Counted from the first letter of the stretch, positions 8,708 through 17,148 are shown. The stretch is 43,394 nt of DNA from UBA5266 sp964610025 (GCA_964610025.1 CAZSTX010000013.1:1-43394); one strand, 5' to 3'. Program-made: numbers and translations. The notes: generated by a model not told the origin, from the letters alone.

Positions 8708-9286
8708 ATGAGCAAAAGTTTGAAAAATACACAGACAGAAAAAAATTTATTAGCTGCATTTGCAGGCGAATCTCAAGCAAAAAATCGGTATGTATTTTTT
8801 GCTAAAGTAGCAAAAAAAGAAGGATATGAGCAGATAGCTGCTTATTTTATGGAAACAGCCGAACAAGAAGAACAACATGCTAAACAGTTTTTTAGTTTTC
8901 TTGAAGGAGGAATGGTCGAAATTACAGCAATGTATCCTGCTGGAATTGTTGGTACAACAGAAGAAAATCTGTTGGCAGCAGCCGAAGGTGAAAACGAAGA
9001 ATGGGCAGAACTTTATCCTAATTTTGCGAAAATAGCTGATGAAGAAGGATTCCCAAAAATAGCAGCAAAATTTAGAGTTATAGCTAAAGCAGAGGTTATG
9101 CACGAAGAACGCTATCGAAAATTATTGAAAAATATAAAAGAAAATAAAGTATTTGAAAGAGCCGAGCCTGTTAGTTGGGCTTGCCGAAAATGTGGATACG
9201 TTCATGTTGGAAATAAAGCATTAAGCAAATGTCCATCATGCGAACATCCATTGGCTTATTTTGAATTGAAAAAAGAAAATTATTAA
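8708..9286 (+). CDS. rbr: Rubrerythrin
   Basis: A 192-residue rubrerythrin of normal length. Residues about 1-145 form the four-helix ferritin-like diiron domain, with the paired ligand motifs AGESQAKNRY and EQEEQHA in the first half and AKAEVMHEERY in the second. The C-terminal rubredoxin-like domain has CRKCGYVHVG and CPSCEHP, which bind one FeS4 centre. Rubrerythrin reduces hydrogen peroxide in the cytoplasm of anaerobes and microaerophiles, using electrons from rubredoxin or ferredoxin. A ferredoxin gene lies 92 bases downstream with its own promoter, so it is not clearly an operon partner but could be functionally related. Confidence 0.97.
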   Translation: MSKSLKNTQTEKNLLAAFAGESQAKNRYVFFAKVAKKEGYEQIAAYFMETAEQEEQHAKQFFSFLEGGMVEITAMYPAGIVGTTEENLLAAAEGENEEWAELYPNFAKIADEEGFPKIAAKFRVIAKAEVMHEERYRKLLKNIKENKVFERAEPVSWACRKCGYVHVGNKALSKCPSCEHPLAYFELKKENY

Positions 9287-9334
9287 AGGACAAAAAATAA
9301 ATTTAAAAACAGCATTTAGTATTAATAAACTTGC

Positions 9335-9343
9335 TAATTTTGC
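9335..9343 (+). promoter_or_regulatory. Bacteroidota -7 box for ferredoxin
   Basis: TAATTTTGC matches TAnnTTTG, 35 bases before the ferredoxin start codon. A TTTA at 9315-9318 is a weak -33 candidate. Confidence 0.5.
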
Positions 9344-9377
9344 AGTGAAATTATTTAAACAATAAAATATTAGAATT

Positions 9378-9548
9378 ATGGCATATAAAATTGATCCAGA
9401 ATTATGTACAGCATGTGGAACATGTATAAGTGAGTGTCCTGTTGATGCTATTTCAGAAGGAGATGTTTATTCTATCAATCCAGATGAATGTATAGATTGC
9501 GGTGCTTGCGCTGATGTTTGCCCTGTAGAAGCTATTCATCCTGAATAA
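9378..9548 (+). CDS. Small 2[4Fe-4S] ferredoxin
   Basis: A 56-residue protein read directly from the sequence. It carries two clostridial-type cluster motifs, CTACGTCISECP at residues 10-21 and CIDCGACADVCP at residues 38-49, arranged as a pseudo-twofold repeat. The start MAYKIDPELC is typical of bacterial 2[4Fe-4S] ferredoxins. It is a low-potential electron carrier in the cytoplasm, used with enzymes such as pyruvate:ferredoxin oxidoreductase or hydrogenase in anaerobes. It has its own upstream promoter box and a strong terminator, so it is a single-gene unit downstream of rubrerythrin. Confidence 0.96.
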   Translation: MAYKIDPELCTACGTCISECPVDAISEGDVYSINPDECIDCGACADVCPVEAIHPE

Positions 9549-9568
9549 AATAATTCAAAAAAAGAAGA

Positions 9569-9596
9569 AAGAGGTGAAAATTCACCTCTTTTTTTA
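9569..9596 (+). terminator. Rho-independent terminator of the ferredoxin gene
   Basis: A perfect inverted repeat AAGAGGTGAA / TTCACCTCTT (9569-9578 with 9581-9590) is followed by a T run. The A run on the 5' side could also let it stop transcription arriving on the minus strand from the RhuM-like fragment. Confidence 0.9.
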
Positions 9597-9624
9597 TTAA
9601 TATTATTTTGAACGATATTTAAAA

Positions 9625-10026
9625 TTAAAAAACTGTGAATGTCCGAAAAGACAGATTATCTAAAAAACACTCAACTAATTGAAGAATAAATTTGCCTTTA
9701 TATGAGTGTAATCTATGAACGTATTTTGTGGGTTCGGATTTAACTCTATATCCAACAGAAATAATAACGTCAAGATTATAAAGTAATATTTCTCTTTTAA
9801 CATTTCTATTCCCTTTTTTTTGAACTATAAGGAATTTCCTTATAGTTGAACTTTCTTCAACTTCTTGCTCTTGATAAATATTACTTATGTGCTCATTAAT
9901 AGTCATTATATTTTTATCAAATAATAAAGACATCTGTTTCTGTGATAACCAAACCGTCTCATCTTCTAATTTGACTTCAATTCTATCTGCCAAATCTTCT
10001 GCTTGGTATAAAATAATCTCATTCAT
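9625..10026 (-). pseudogene. RhuM-family protein, truncated
   Basis: The first 95 or so residues match RhuM-family proteins: a helix-turn-helix-like segment (ETVWLSQKQMSLLFDKNIMT), then NEHISNIYQEQE and the strongly conserved YNLDVIISVGYRVKS. Complete RhuM proteins are around 300 residues or more and continue after this point with a conserved segment. Here the homology ends at residue 95 or so, and 38 unrelated residues lead to a stop. Neither alternative frame restores the family sequence, so a deletion or replacement of the 3' part is more likely than a point frameshift. RhuM-like genes often sit inside restriction-modification loci, which fits the neighbour upstream. The remnant may still be expressed. 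Confidence 0.7.
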
Positions 10027-10104
10027 ATGGGTTAGTTTTTCTTTTTAACAAAATGTTGATACTTACTCCTTCATAATATCAAGCACATTATGTCGAACTA
10101 TTAC

Positions 10105-13100
10105 CTACTCAATCACAATGCTATCAATCTCTTTCATCAATCTATCTGTCTCTGAAAGAGCGACTATTATTTTTTGATAATGAAAAATATCTTCAAAATC
10201 CAATATTCTATCTTTTCTATCTTTTAGCCATTTTTGAGCTGGTTGATAACCACCAATATAAAACTCCCAAGCCACCAATGGAACATTGTCGAAATATTGA
10301 GTTTCATTGATATAAACTTTACCGACCACCCCGTCCTGCGTACACCCCTCCAAAGGAGGGGAATTAACGAAGTGTGGTTTCACAACTAAGTTTTCTCCAT
10401 CAATTGGATATTGTGTAATATATTGCTCTGTTTTAGAACTCTCTAAAAGGTGAATTTCTCTAATTTCTCCGCCTAATTTGACCAATTGCCAAAACGTTTC
10501 TTTTTCTTTTGGATAAGGCACTCTCGGAAAATCTATTTTTAAAAACTCTTTATATTTTTCTCTGTAAGTTGGCGAATGCAAAACCGCATAGATGTAATCT
10601 AAAATGTCAATTGGTGCAAAGGTGTTTTCGGTGGTTTCTTTCTCGTTGGTGAAAGTTAAACCTAAATTTTCTGCAATTTGGTTTACAATTTCAGCTTTTA
10701 GATTTGGTGTTCTTTCTTCTGTTTGTTCAATTGTTTGTTGTCCGTTGGTTTCTGGATAGATATAAAGCGGAAAACCATTTCCTGTACCGAACAATTTGGC
10801 ACTTGCCGTAATATTTCCTTCAAAAATCTTATTAGTTATAAAGTTATGTCTGTAATCTTGTGTTGTTTGTCTAGGAACTATCAAAGCTAAATTGTCTGCC
10901 AATAAATGTTTCATAACATTATATCTACCATTACAAACAAACCCGTTTTGTTTCCCTGAATAGAAAGTTTTTCTAGTGTCGAATGGTCTGTAATAAACAT
11001 TTTGCCAAACATTTTTATTGTCAATATTTAGTTTTACATCTTCTTTTGCTCTGCTAATTTTCCAATCTCTCGCGTCTTTAGTGTTATATTTTGATGCAAT
11101 TTCATTTTCTTCCAAAGTGAGAAAATCATTTACTACATTTTTTAAAGTGTCTTGTTTAAAATGTATGGTAATTGCGTCACGAATTGTTTCTATACCTGGC
11201 ACTTTTTCAATAAATAATTTATCCACTTTAAATCCATTCTTATACTTCTCTTCAGATTCAAAATCTTTCGGAACAAAAAAGTAATAAGGTTTTTTGAATT
11301 CAAGTTTTGACCATTTTATTTCAGAAATAGTTGATTCGTTAAGCGTTTCATATTTGTGATTCCTTTTTCCTTGCAAATCAAAATGATAAACTTCCCCTAA
11401 TTCCGTTTTCTTCTTTTTATTTGTTTTTACGAAAATGTTAATCGAAACACCTTGCATAATATCAAACACATTTTGGTCAGGGCTTCCATCAGGGCAAACT
11501 TCTTTTTTCTTGGCATTTCCGTGTAAATCCAAGATGTAAATTTTATCAAAAGTCTCTAAAAGGTGTTTACGCATTTGACGGTGTGTAATTCCGTCAATAA
11601 AGCTGTTATTAGAAATGTAAGCCAAAACGCCACTTCCATTTTTGTCGATATAATGTTGTCCGTAGCGAATGAATTTGATGTAATCATCATCCAAATTGAT
11701 TTTACGTTCATTGAGATTTTTCTTGTAGTCAGAAATTAAATCTTGAATCCAATCATTTTTATTTGTGCTACTTACCGCATATGGTGGATTTCCAATAACA
11801 CACATTACTGGTGTATCTCGTTTGATGTGGTTGGCTTCATTGGCTTCTGTGCTCAACCAATTTGCAAATAGAGTTCCTGTGTCTTGATGGTGTTCTTCTA
11901 AACTGTTGGTCAAATAAACTTTAAATCGTTGGTTTGATGTTGGTTTAAATCCTGTTTCTGTCAATAGCAAATCCAATTTCAGGTGTGCCATCGCATAGCT
12001 CGCCATTAGCAACTCAAAACCGTTCAAGCGTGGCAATAAATGCGTTTCAACATAATTGCTCCAAATGCCTTGTTGTCCTTGGAATTTTTTGTGAATGTGT
12101 TTTACCACTTCTGCCAAAAAAGTCCCTGTTCCTGTGGCTGGGTCCAAAATTTGTACTTTGTGTACTTCCTGCTCAATTTGTTTGTAACCCGTTGCCGAAC
12201 GTTTGTCTGCGGTTTGGGTGTTTACTTTTATGGTTGTTTTGCTGGTGTCGGCAAGTCCTTGCGGTAAATCAAATTCCGTTTTCAAAATGTCGTCAACTGC
12301 ACGAACAATGAAATTTACAACGGGTTGCGGTGTATACCAAACGCCACGAGACTTACGCAATTTCGGGTCGTATTCGCTTAGGAACGTTTCATAAAAATGG
12401 ATAATCGGGTCTTCCATTTTGGTGGATTTCCCATAGTTCTTTAAAATTTCTTCTACGTTACAAGCTAAAAAGATTTCTGAAAGGTTTTCAACTACCCATT
12501 TAATACGGTCGTCAATATCAGGTCCGGCAATATATCCAAAAAGTTTTCTCAGAAAAGGATTTGATTTTGGAATGAGTTCAGCCGCTTCATGTCGGCTAAA
12601 ATTTTCTAAAGTAGGGTCATGTAATCGTGCTGCAAACATTCCATAAGCAATAGTTTGAGCGTAAACATCTGCAAAACCTTGTGGCGTAATATCGTGAATC
12701 AAAATTTGTTTGAAAGCCAACATTTGGTCTTTCAATGTACTATTTTCTTGGTTTTCTTCATCACTTATCAAAGCTTTGCCAATAATATCAGAAAGAAGTC
12801 GAGCTTTACCTGCCATCATTTCTGCAAGTTTTTTACTGCTTTTTATCGTTTGCCCTATGTGGGTGCAAAAATCTTTAATCAAGTTTTCAAATTGCTCGAA
12901 ATTTTCAGTTAATGGCTTTATACCTTTTTCGGTAACTTCTCCAATTGCAATTTCGGTTACAAATTGTCCTTCACGATATAAATGGAAATCTAAATAATCA
13001 GTAAAAATTAAATTGTTTAACGATGCTTTGTATCGGTCGAATTGTTCTTTGTTTCCTATTTTCTTAGCTCCTTCAAGGTCTTTGTCTCCTATATCTTTTG

Positions 13101-13320
13101 CTTCAATAAAACCAATAGGGATATCATTTCTTGTAAGAATATAATCAGGAGCTCCACAGCTTTGCCTTTTAGGTTCATTTGTTGCACTAATTCCAATAAC
13201 TGTTGCTTCTAAAAGATTTTGCAAATCTCCTCGAAATGTGTGTTCTGTTGCATTACCTAATTTATAGCGTTTGTTTATGTTGTCTATGTATTGTTGTATT
13301 GCACCCTTACTCCTTGTCAT
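10105..13320 (-). CDS. Single-chain type ISP/IIG-like restriction-modification enzyme (nuclease plus N6-adenine methyltransferase)
   Basis: A 1071-residue protein. The N-terminal domain (about residues 1-160) holds a PD-(D/E)XK-like site, PDYILTRNDIPIGFIEAKD. A helical spacer follows, then the conserved YETFLSEYDPKLRKSRGVWYTP. The methyltransferase core has SAM motif I, LDPATGTGTFLAEV, and the N6-adenine catalytic NPPY within VIGNPPYAVSS. The C-terminal part (about 700-1071), with FPLYIYPE and EFYIGGYQPAQKWLKDR, resembles the specificity domain of type ISP enzymes. No helicase domain is present, unlike true type ISP enzymes such as LlaBIII, so it probably cuts near its site like type IIG. The start ATG lies two bases after the stop of the upstream unknown gene. 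Nuclease, methylation and target site are inferred. Confidence 0.88.
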   Translation of the reverse strand: MTRSKGAIQQYIDNINKRYKLGNATEHTFRGDLQNLLEATVIGISATNEPKRQSCGAPDYILTRNDIPIGFIEAKDIGDKDLEGAKKIGNKEQFDRYKASLNNLIFTDYLDFHLYREGQFVTEIAIGEVTEKGIKPLTENFEQFENLIKDFCTHIGQTIKSSKKLAEMMAGKARLLSDIIGKALISDEENQENSTLKDQMLAFKQILIHDITPQGFADVYAQTIAYGMFAARLHDPTLENFSRHEAAELIPKSNPFLRKLFGYIAGPDIDDRIKWVVENLSEIFLACNVEEILKNYGKSTKMEDPIIHFYETFLSEYDPKLRKSRGVWYTPQPVVNFIVRAVDDILKTEFDLPQGLADTSKTTIKVNTQTADKRSATGYKQIEQEVHKVQILDPATGTGTFLAEVVKHIHKKFQGQQGIWSNYVETHLLPRLNGFELLMASYAMAHLKLDLLLTETGFKPTSNQRFKVYLTNSLEEHHQDTGTLFANWLSTEANEANHIKRDTPVMCVIGNPPYAVSSTNKNDWIQDLISDYKKNLNERKINLDDDYIKFIRYGQHYIDKNGSGVLAYISNNSFIDGITHRQMRKHLLETFDKIYILDLHGNAKKKEVCPDGSPDQNVFDIMQGVSINIFVKTNKKKKTELGEVYHFDLQGKRNHKYETLNESTISEIKWSKLEFKKPYYFFVPKDFESEEKYKNGFKVDKLFIEKVPGIETIRDAITIHFKQDTLKNVVNDFLTLEENEIASKYNTKDARDWKISRAKEDVKLNIDNKNVWQNVYYRPFDTRKTFYSGKQNGFVCNGRYNVMKHLLADNLALIVPRQTTQDYRHNFITNKIFEGNITASAKLFGTGNGFPLYIYPETNGQQTIEQTEERTPNLKAEIVNQIAENLGLTFTNEKETTENTFAPIDILDYIYAVLHSPTYREKYKEFLKIDFPRVPYPKEKETFWQLVKLGGEIREIHLLESSKTEQYITQYPIDGENLVVKPHFVNSPPLEGCTQDGVVGKVYINETQYFDNVPLVAWEFYIGGYQPAQKWLKDRKDRILDFEDIFHYQKIIVALSETDRLMKEIDSIVIE
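10324..10364. repeat. GC-rich palindromic insert inside the restriction enzyme gene
   Basis: A GC-rich block stands out sharply from the AT-rich gene. Its core is a perfect hairpin CCCCTCC-AAA-GGAGGGG (10345-10361), flanked on one side by a GTCCTGCGTACA segment. It is read in frame on the minus strand as NSPPLEGCTQDGVVGKV, a proline/glycine-rich stretch between two conserved parts of the specificity domain. It has the look of a small dispersed palindromic element, of a kind I recall from Bacteroidota genomes, that has inserted without breaking the frame. Confidence 0.65.
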
Positions 13321-13322
13321 AA

Positions 13323-14018
13323 TTATATTTTTAAATCTTTATTTAAATCTTCAAACCTATCAATTACAAAAGGATTTTTGTCGAGATTATTAAACGCTTT
13401 ATCCGCTTCTACAAGTGTCAACGGCTTTGAATATCTACAAGAAATAAGCTCAATAAGATCATCTAAATCATTGATTTTTGCTTGAAAATATTCTGACATT
13501 TCCTTAGGAAAATCGTAATTTCTTGGCGAGTATTCATCTAAATCTAACATGTTATCAGGAAAATACATAACATAATTTCCACCTAAAATATTCATAATTT
13601 TGTATACAATTAAACGCCATTTTTCTCGCGATAAAATATCAAAATTTTCATAAGCATTAAACCAATGTAAGTAAGAACCTGTACACGGCATTAACTCGAA
13701 AAAATACTCATTTAGCGATAAGGACAATAGCCCATAAGGACCTTCAAGAAAAAAACGATTAATTGGGTCTTCATAGTCTTCAAAAAAATCATCAAAATTC
13801 CAAGAACGCATTTTTAGATACTTTTCTACTTCATCCTTATCTCTATGTGGTTTCGAAAACCATTCTTGGCAGCTATCTTTGAGAAATTTTGAATCCTCTA
13901 ATTTCAGAGAATTTAACAAACAAAGAAATTTTGACTCATTTTCAATTCTTTTATCCTTAAATGGAATAGAATGTTTGCCAATTATCAATAAATATACTCC
14001 CATAGTAATTCTTTTCAA
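13323..14018 (-). CDS. Unrecognised 231-residue protein coupled to the restriction enzyme
   Basis: I do not recognise this protein. It is soluble by appearance, rich in Asp, Glu, Phe and Tyr, with no signal peptide or transmembrane segment. The middle part has GPYGLLSLSLNEYFFELMP and a stretch rich in aromatic residues (SYLHWFNAYENFD), and the C-terminus is charged and probably helical. Its stop lies two bases before the ATG of the restriction-modification gene, so the two are almost certainly translated from one message. A second in-frame ATG five codons in (14003) is an equally possible start. A promoter box is seen at 14140-14148. Position suggests a regulator, inhibitor or helper of the enzyme, or simply island cargo; no sequence motif decides. 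Confidence 0.75.
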   Translation of the reverse strand: MKRITMGVYLLIIGKHSIPFKDKRIENESKFLCLLNSLKLEDSKFLKDSCQEWFSKPHRDKDEVEKYLKMRSWNFDDFFEDYEDPINRFFLEGPYGLLSLSLNEYFFELMPCTGSYLHWFNAYENFDILSREKWRLIVYKIMNILGGNYVMYFPDNMLDLDEYSPRNYDFPKEMSEYFQAKINDLDDLIELISCRYSKPLTLVEADKAFNNLDKNPFVIDRFEDLNKDLKI

Positions 14019-14139
14019 TTATTTAATATTTAGCCTTATTTTCATAAGTGTGTTGCATAACTTACTTACACCCCGCACAACCTCTCTCCTATACAGCATA
14101 CTTTTGTTGGTTTGACGAAGGTTTTGTGAGGATTATTTT

Positions 14140-14148
14140 GCAAATATA
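14140..14148 (-). promoter_or_regulatory. Bacteroidota -7 box for the restriction operon
   Basis: On the minus strand TATATTTGC matches TAnnTTTG. It lies 122 bases before the start of the unknown gene, giving a longish leader that contains a locally GC-rich patch (about 14050-14100). Confidence 0.4.
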
Positions 14149-14238
14149 TGTATATTTATTTTTATAATGCGAGTGTTTTTAAAAATTTTATTTAGAAATA
14201 TATTCTTAATCTACATATAAATATATATTAACAAACAA

Positions 14239-15345
14239 TTATTTATATTCTTTTAAAGGAATTTCTCCTTTTAACATTAAAAAGACATTAAATGCTAAAG
14301 CATTCATTTCGTCTTCTCCAGGGAAAGAAAATACGGGAGCTAAATATTGAATACGTTTTATTATTTTTTCAACAAAAGGTTTCCCATAAGCTAATCCGCC
14401 TGTAAGCAAAATAGCATCAACTTTTCCTTCTAATACGGTCGAAGCAGCACCAATTTCTTTTGCTATCTGATAAGCCATAGCCGATTCATAAAATTCTGCT
14501 TCTTTGTCTCCTGTTTTTGCTCTATTTTCTATTTCTAAAGCATCGTTAGTTCCTAAATATGCTACATAGCCACCTTTGCCAACAACCATTTTATTTAGTT
14601 CATCTTGCGTATATTTTCCACTAAAACAGGCTTTAATTACATCAATTACAGGCAAAGACCCACTTCGTTCAGGCGAGAAAGGACCATCGCCATTTAATGC
14701 CTGATTCACATCTATAACTAATCCTTGTTTGTGTATTCCTACGCTTATTCCACCACCCATATGGGCTACAATAAGATTTAATTCTTCGTATTTTTTCTCA
14801 ATTTGTCGAGCATATATACGAGCAATTGCCTTTTGGTTAAGTGCATGAAAAATAGGTCTTCTTTCGAATAAAGGATGCCCCGATACTTTTGCAATGTCAC
14901 TCATTTCATCAACAACAACCGGGTCTGCAATAAAAGCATCAACATGTAAAGATTGTGCAATTTCATCTGCGATAAGCCCTCCTAAATTACAAGCATGTTC
15001 GCCTGCATAACCAATATAAAGGTCGTGTTTCATGACTTCGTTAACTTTATAAATACCCGATGATATGCTCTTTACGAGTCCTCCTCTACCAATAACATAT
15101 TTAATTTCTTTTAAATCAATATTATTTTCTTTTAGCGTTTCTAATATGATTTCTTTACGCCATTTATATTGGTCGACAATAGATTTAAATTCTTGTGTTT
15201 TTTCTAAACTATGTTTAATATTTTTTGAAAAGATAGATACTATTTCTTCTTTATTACTAACGGCTTTAATATCTAATTCTAATACCGACACTTTTGTCGA
15301 AGTTGAGCCTGGATTAATAGCTAATATTTTTATTTTTTCTTGCAT
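14239..15345 (-). CDS. buk: Butyrate kinase
   Basis: A 368-residue acetokinase-family enzyme. The N-terminal phosphate-binding strand is ILAINPGSTSTKVSV. The butyrate-kinase-type core includes VVDEMSDIAKVSGHPLFERR, HMGGGISVG and LNGDGPFSPERSG, and the C-terminal nucleotide site is ILLTGGLAYG. It interconverts butyrate and butyryl phosphate with ATP, the last step of butyrate formation by the Ptb-Buk route or the first step of butyrate use. No phosphotransbutyrylase gene is in the window. It lies 87 bases downstream of the YfcC-like transporter on the same strand but has its own promoter box. Confidence 0.95.
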   Translation of the reverse strand: MQEKIKILAINPGSTSTKVSVLELDIKAVSNKEEIVSIFSKNIKHSLEKTQEFKSIVDQYKWRKEIILETLKENNIDLKEIKYVIGRGGLVKSISSGIYKVNEVMKHDLYIGYAGEHACNLGGLIADEIAQSLHVDAFIADPVVVDEMSDIAKVSGHPLFERRPIFHALNQKAIARIYARQIEKKYEELNLIVAHMGGGISVGIHKQGLVIDVNQALNGDGPFSPERSGSLPVIDVIKACFSGKYTQDELNKMVVGKGGYVAYLGTNDALEIENRAKTGDKEAEFYESAMAYQIAKEIGAASTVLEGKVDAILLTGGLAYGKPFVEKIIKRIQYLAPVFSFPGEDEMNALAFNVFLMLKGEIPLKEYK

Positions 15346-15375
15346 TTATAATATTTTATTTAAAATAATTAAAAA

Positions 15376-15384
15376 GCAAAAGTA
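15376..15384 (-). promoter_or_regulatory. Bacteroidota -7 box for butyrate kinase
   Basis: On the minus strand TACTTTTGC matches TAnnTTTG, 30 bases before the start codon. A TTTG reads on the same strand at 15406-15409, a 21-base spacer, which is acceptable for the -33 element. Confidence 0.6.
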
Positions 15385-15432
15385 CAAAATTATTCTTAAT
15401 ATTTACAAATTAATTTTATGAAAATAAAAATA

Positions 15433-17037
15433 TTAAAAACCATTTATTGAAAAAAATAAAGGTGGTAATAAAAGAATGAATCCTAATATTAAAAGGAACA
15501 ACAAAAATTTATATATCCATTTTATCCAAATAAGATATGGAATACGTGCAATCCCCAAGCAACCAATTAAAACACCAGAAGCAGGAGTAAATATATTAGT
15601 AATACCATCTCCAAATTGGAAGGCTAAAACCATCGATTGCCGTGAAATGTGTAACAGATCAACAAAATGCGACATAATAGGAATAGTTAGAGCAGCTTTG
15701 GCAGACCCTGATGGAATGGCAAGGTTTAAAAGTGTTTGAAATAGATACATTCCGCCAATTGTTTCAACATTACCCAACCCTTGCATCGCATTTGCCATTT
15801 TATAAAGAATAGTATCTATAATTTTTCCATCTTGTAAAATAATAATAATTCCTCCTGCCAAGCCAACTATTAAAGCCGCATTCATAATATCTTTACAGCC
15901 ATCTAAAAATAACTTAGCAATTTTATCAAGCGAATAATTAGAAGAAATTCCACTGCAAATGCCTAAAACAAAAAACAATGTCGCAATCTCCATGATATAC
16001 CATTGATAGCCTAAGACTCCAACAATTAAAATCCAAATTGTTAAAAATAAAAGAAGCAATATAAAAAAATGCACACTTTTTTTAAGACTAAAAAATCCAA
16101 CTAAAATAAAAAAAGCAGTTGTTATAGGAAATATTGGCAATTTAATTAATTGATCATTTAATTTTATTTCAGTAAATGGAATTTTAAATGATAAGTAAAT
16201 AAATCCTATTGAAAGAATAATATATAATATCCATGCTATTATTGGAGTATGATAATTTATTTGCGTTGATTCGTCTTGTTTATATTGTTTTCTCCAATAA
16301 TTATCTATTTCGTAAGTTAATGATTTTTCAGGATGTTTTTTTATTTTTTTTGCATACCATAATATAAAAATTATAGCAGAAAGTGTAAAAATTAACCAAC
16401 AAACAAACCGATATTCAAATCCTGAAAAAAGAGGAATCCCTGCAAACCCTTGTGCAATACCAATAGTGAAAGGATTAAAAATTCCGCCTGCAAAACCAAT
16501 ATGTGCAGCTAAATAACAAATAGCAAGTCCAACTATAGAATCATAACCCATTGAAATAGAAAGAGGCACAAAAATCACAACAAATGCTAATGTTTCTTCG
16601 CTCAATCCAAAAATTGCTCCAAATAGACTAAATACAATAATAATACTAATGAGAATAATACTATTAATATTAATAAATTTTAATACGTTTTTTTTCTGCA
16701 AAGAAGTAATTATATTTAAAAAAGATAATATTCCTACATTAATAGCCTTTGTAACATTTAATATCCAAAATGCACCTCCTATCATTAATATAAAAACAAT
16801 AATATTAGATGTTTTAACAAATCCATTAAAAAAAGCTGAAAAAATCTGCCATGTTTGCATTTCTTTTTCCACTAAATGATAAGAATCAGGAACAACTACT
16901 TCTCGATGTGTATCATCTACTATACGCATTTCTTTTTTAAATTCGCCAGCAGGAATAATCCAAGTTAATACAGCCGCGATAACTATAATAAAAAAAACAA
17001 TAGTAAAAGTATTTGGGATTTTAAATTTTTTTTGTAT
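15433..17037 (-). CDS. YfcC/DcuC-like membrane transporter with apparent ATA start
   Basis: An integral membrane protein with about a dozen hydrophobic helices, of the YfcC family (ion-transporter superfamily, C4-dicarboxylate or basic amino-acid carriers). The first ATG, at 16929, would begin after the first helix. In-frame sequence upstream encodes a convincing family N-terminus, KIPNTFTIVF...VLTWIIPAGEF, and stays open to a TAG at 17041-17043. No ATG, GTG or TTG occurs in that stretch. The best candidate start is ATA at 17037, giving about 534 residues and a very short leader after the -7 box at 17054-17062. A base error in the adjacent run of eight A is the alternative. Substrate unknown; the proximity of butyrate kinase is suggestive only. 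Confidence 0.78.
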   Translation of the reverse strand: MQKKFKIPNTFTIVFFIIVIAAVLTWIIPAGEFKKEMRIVDDTHREVVVPDSYHLVEKEMQTWQIFSAFFNGFVKTSNIIVFILMIGGAFWILNVTKAINVGILSFLNIITSLQKKNVLKFININSIILISIIIVFSLFGAIFGLSEETLAFVVIFVPLSISMGYDSIVGLAICYLAAHIGFAGGIFNPFTIGIAQGFAGIPLFSGFEYRFVCWLIFTLSAIIFILWYAKKIKKHPEKSLTYEIDNYWRKQYKQDESTQINYHTPIIAWILYIILSIGFIYLSFKIPFTEIKLNDQLIKLPIFPITTAFFILVGFFSLKKSVHFFILLLLFLTIWILIVGVLGYQWYIMEIATLFFVLGICSGISSNYSLDKIAKLFLDGCKDIMNAALIVGLAGGIIIILQDGKIIDTILYKMANAMQGLGNVETIGGMYLFQTLLNLAIPSGSAKAALTIPIMSHFVDLLHISRQSMVLAFQFGDGITNIFTPASGVLIGCLGIARIPYLIWIKWIYKFLLFLLILGFILLLPPLFFSINGF

Positions 17038-17053
17038 TTTCTAAATTAATAAT

Positions 17054-17062
17054 GCAAAAATA
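17054..17062 (-). promoter_or_regulatory. Bacteroidota -7 box for the YfcC-like transporter
   Basis: On the minus strand TATTTTTGC matches TAnnTTTG. It lies within a 22-base sequence repeated in inverted orientation at the divergent acpP promoter. The proposed ATA start is 17 bases downstream. Confidence 0.55.
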
Positions 17063-17148
17063 CATTTTTTTTTCAACTGATTTATAGCTTAATATTTATT
17101 TTATGATAATTTAATGATGAAAAAATTAAATGTTATCTAAAAAAAATG

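Noticed and set aside
8538..8780. 80-residue minus-strand frame overlapping tRNA-Lys
   Set aside because: It runs through the antisense of the tRNA, its terminator and the rubrerythrin start. Its FEPRTPSLKG stretch is the usual false translation of a tRNA T arm.
9569..9590. Possible CRISPR-like or attachment-site repeat after the ferredoxin
   Set aside because: The inverted repeat with a following T run is fully explained as an intrinsic terminator, and no second copy is present.
11985..12311. Plus-strand frames of 75-108 residues inside the restriction enzyme gene
   Set aside because: They are Cys- and Leu-rich antisense readings of a complete, motif-bearing gene on the other strand.
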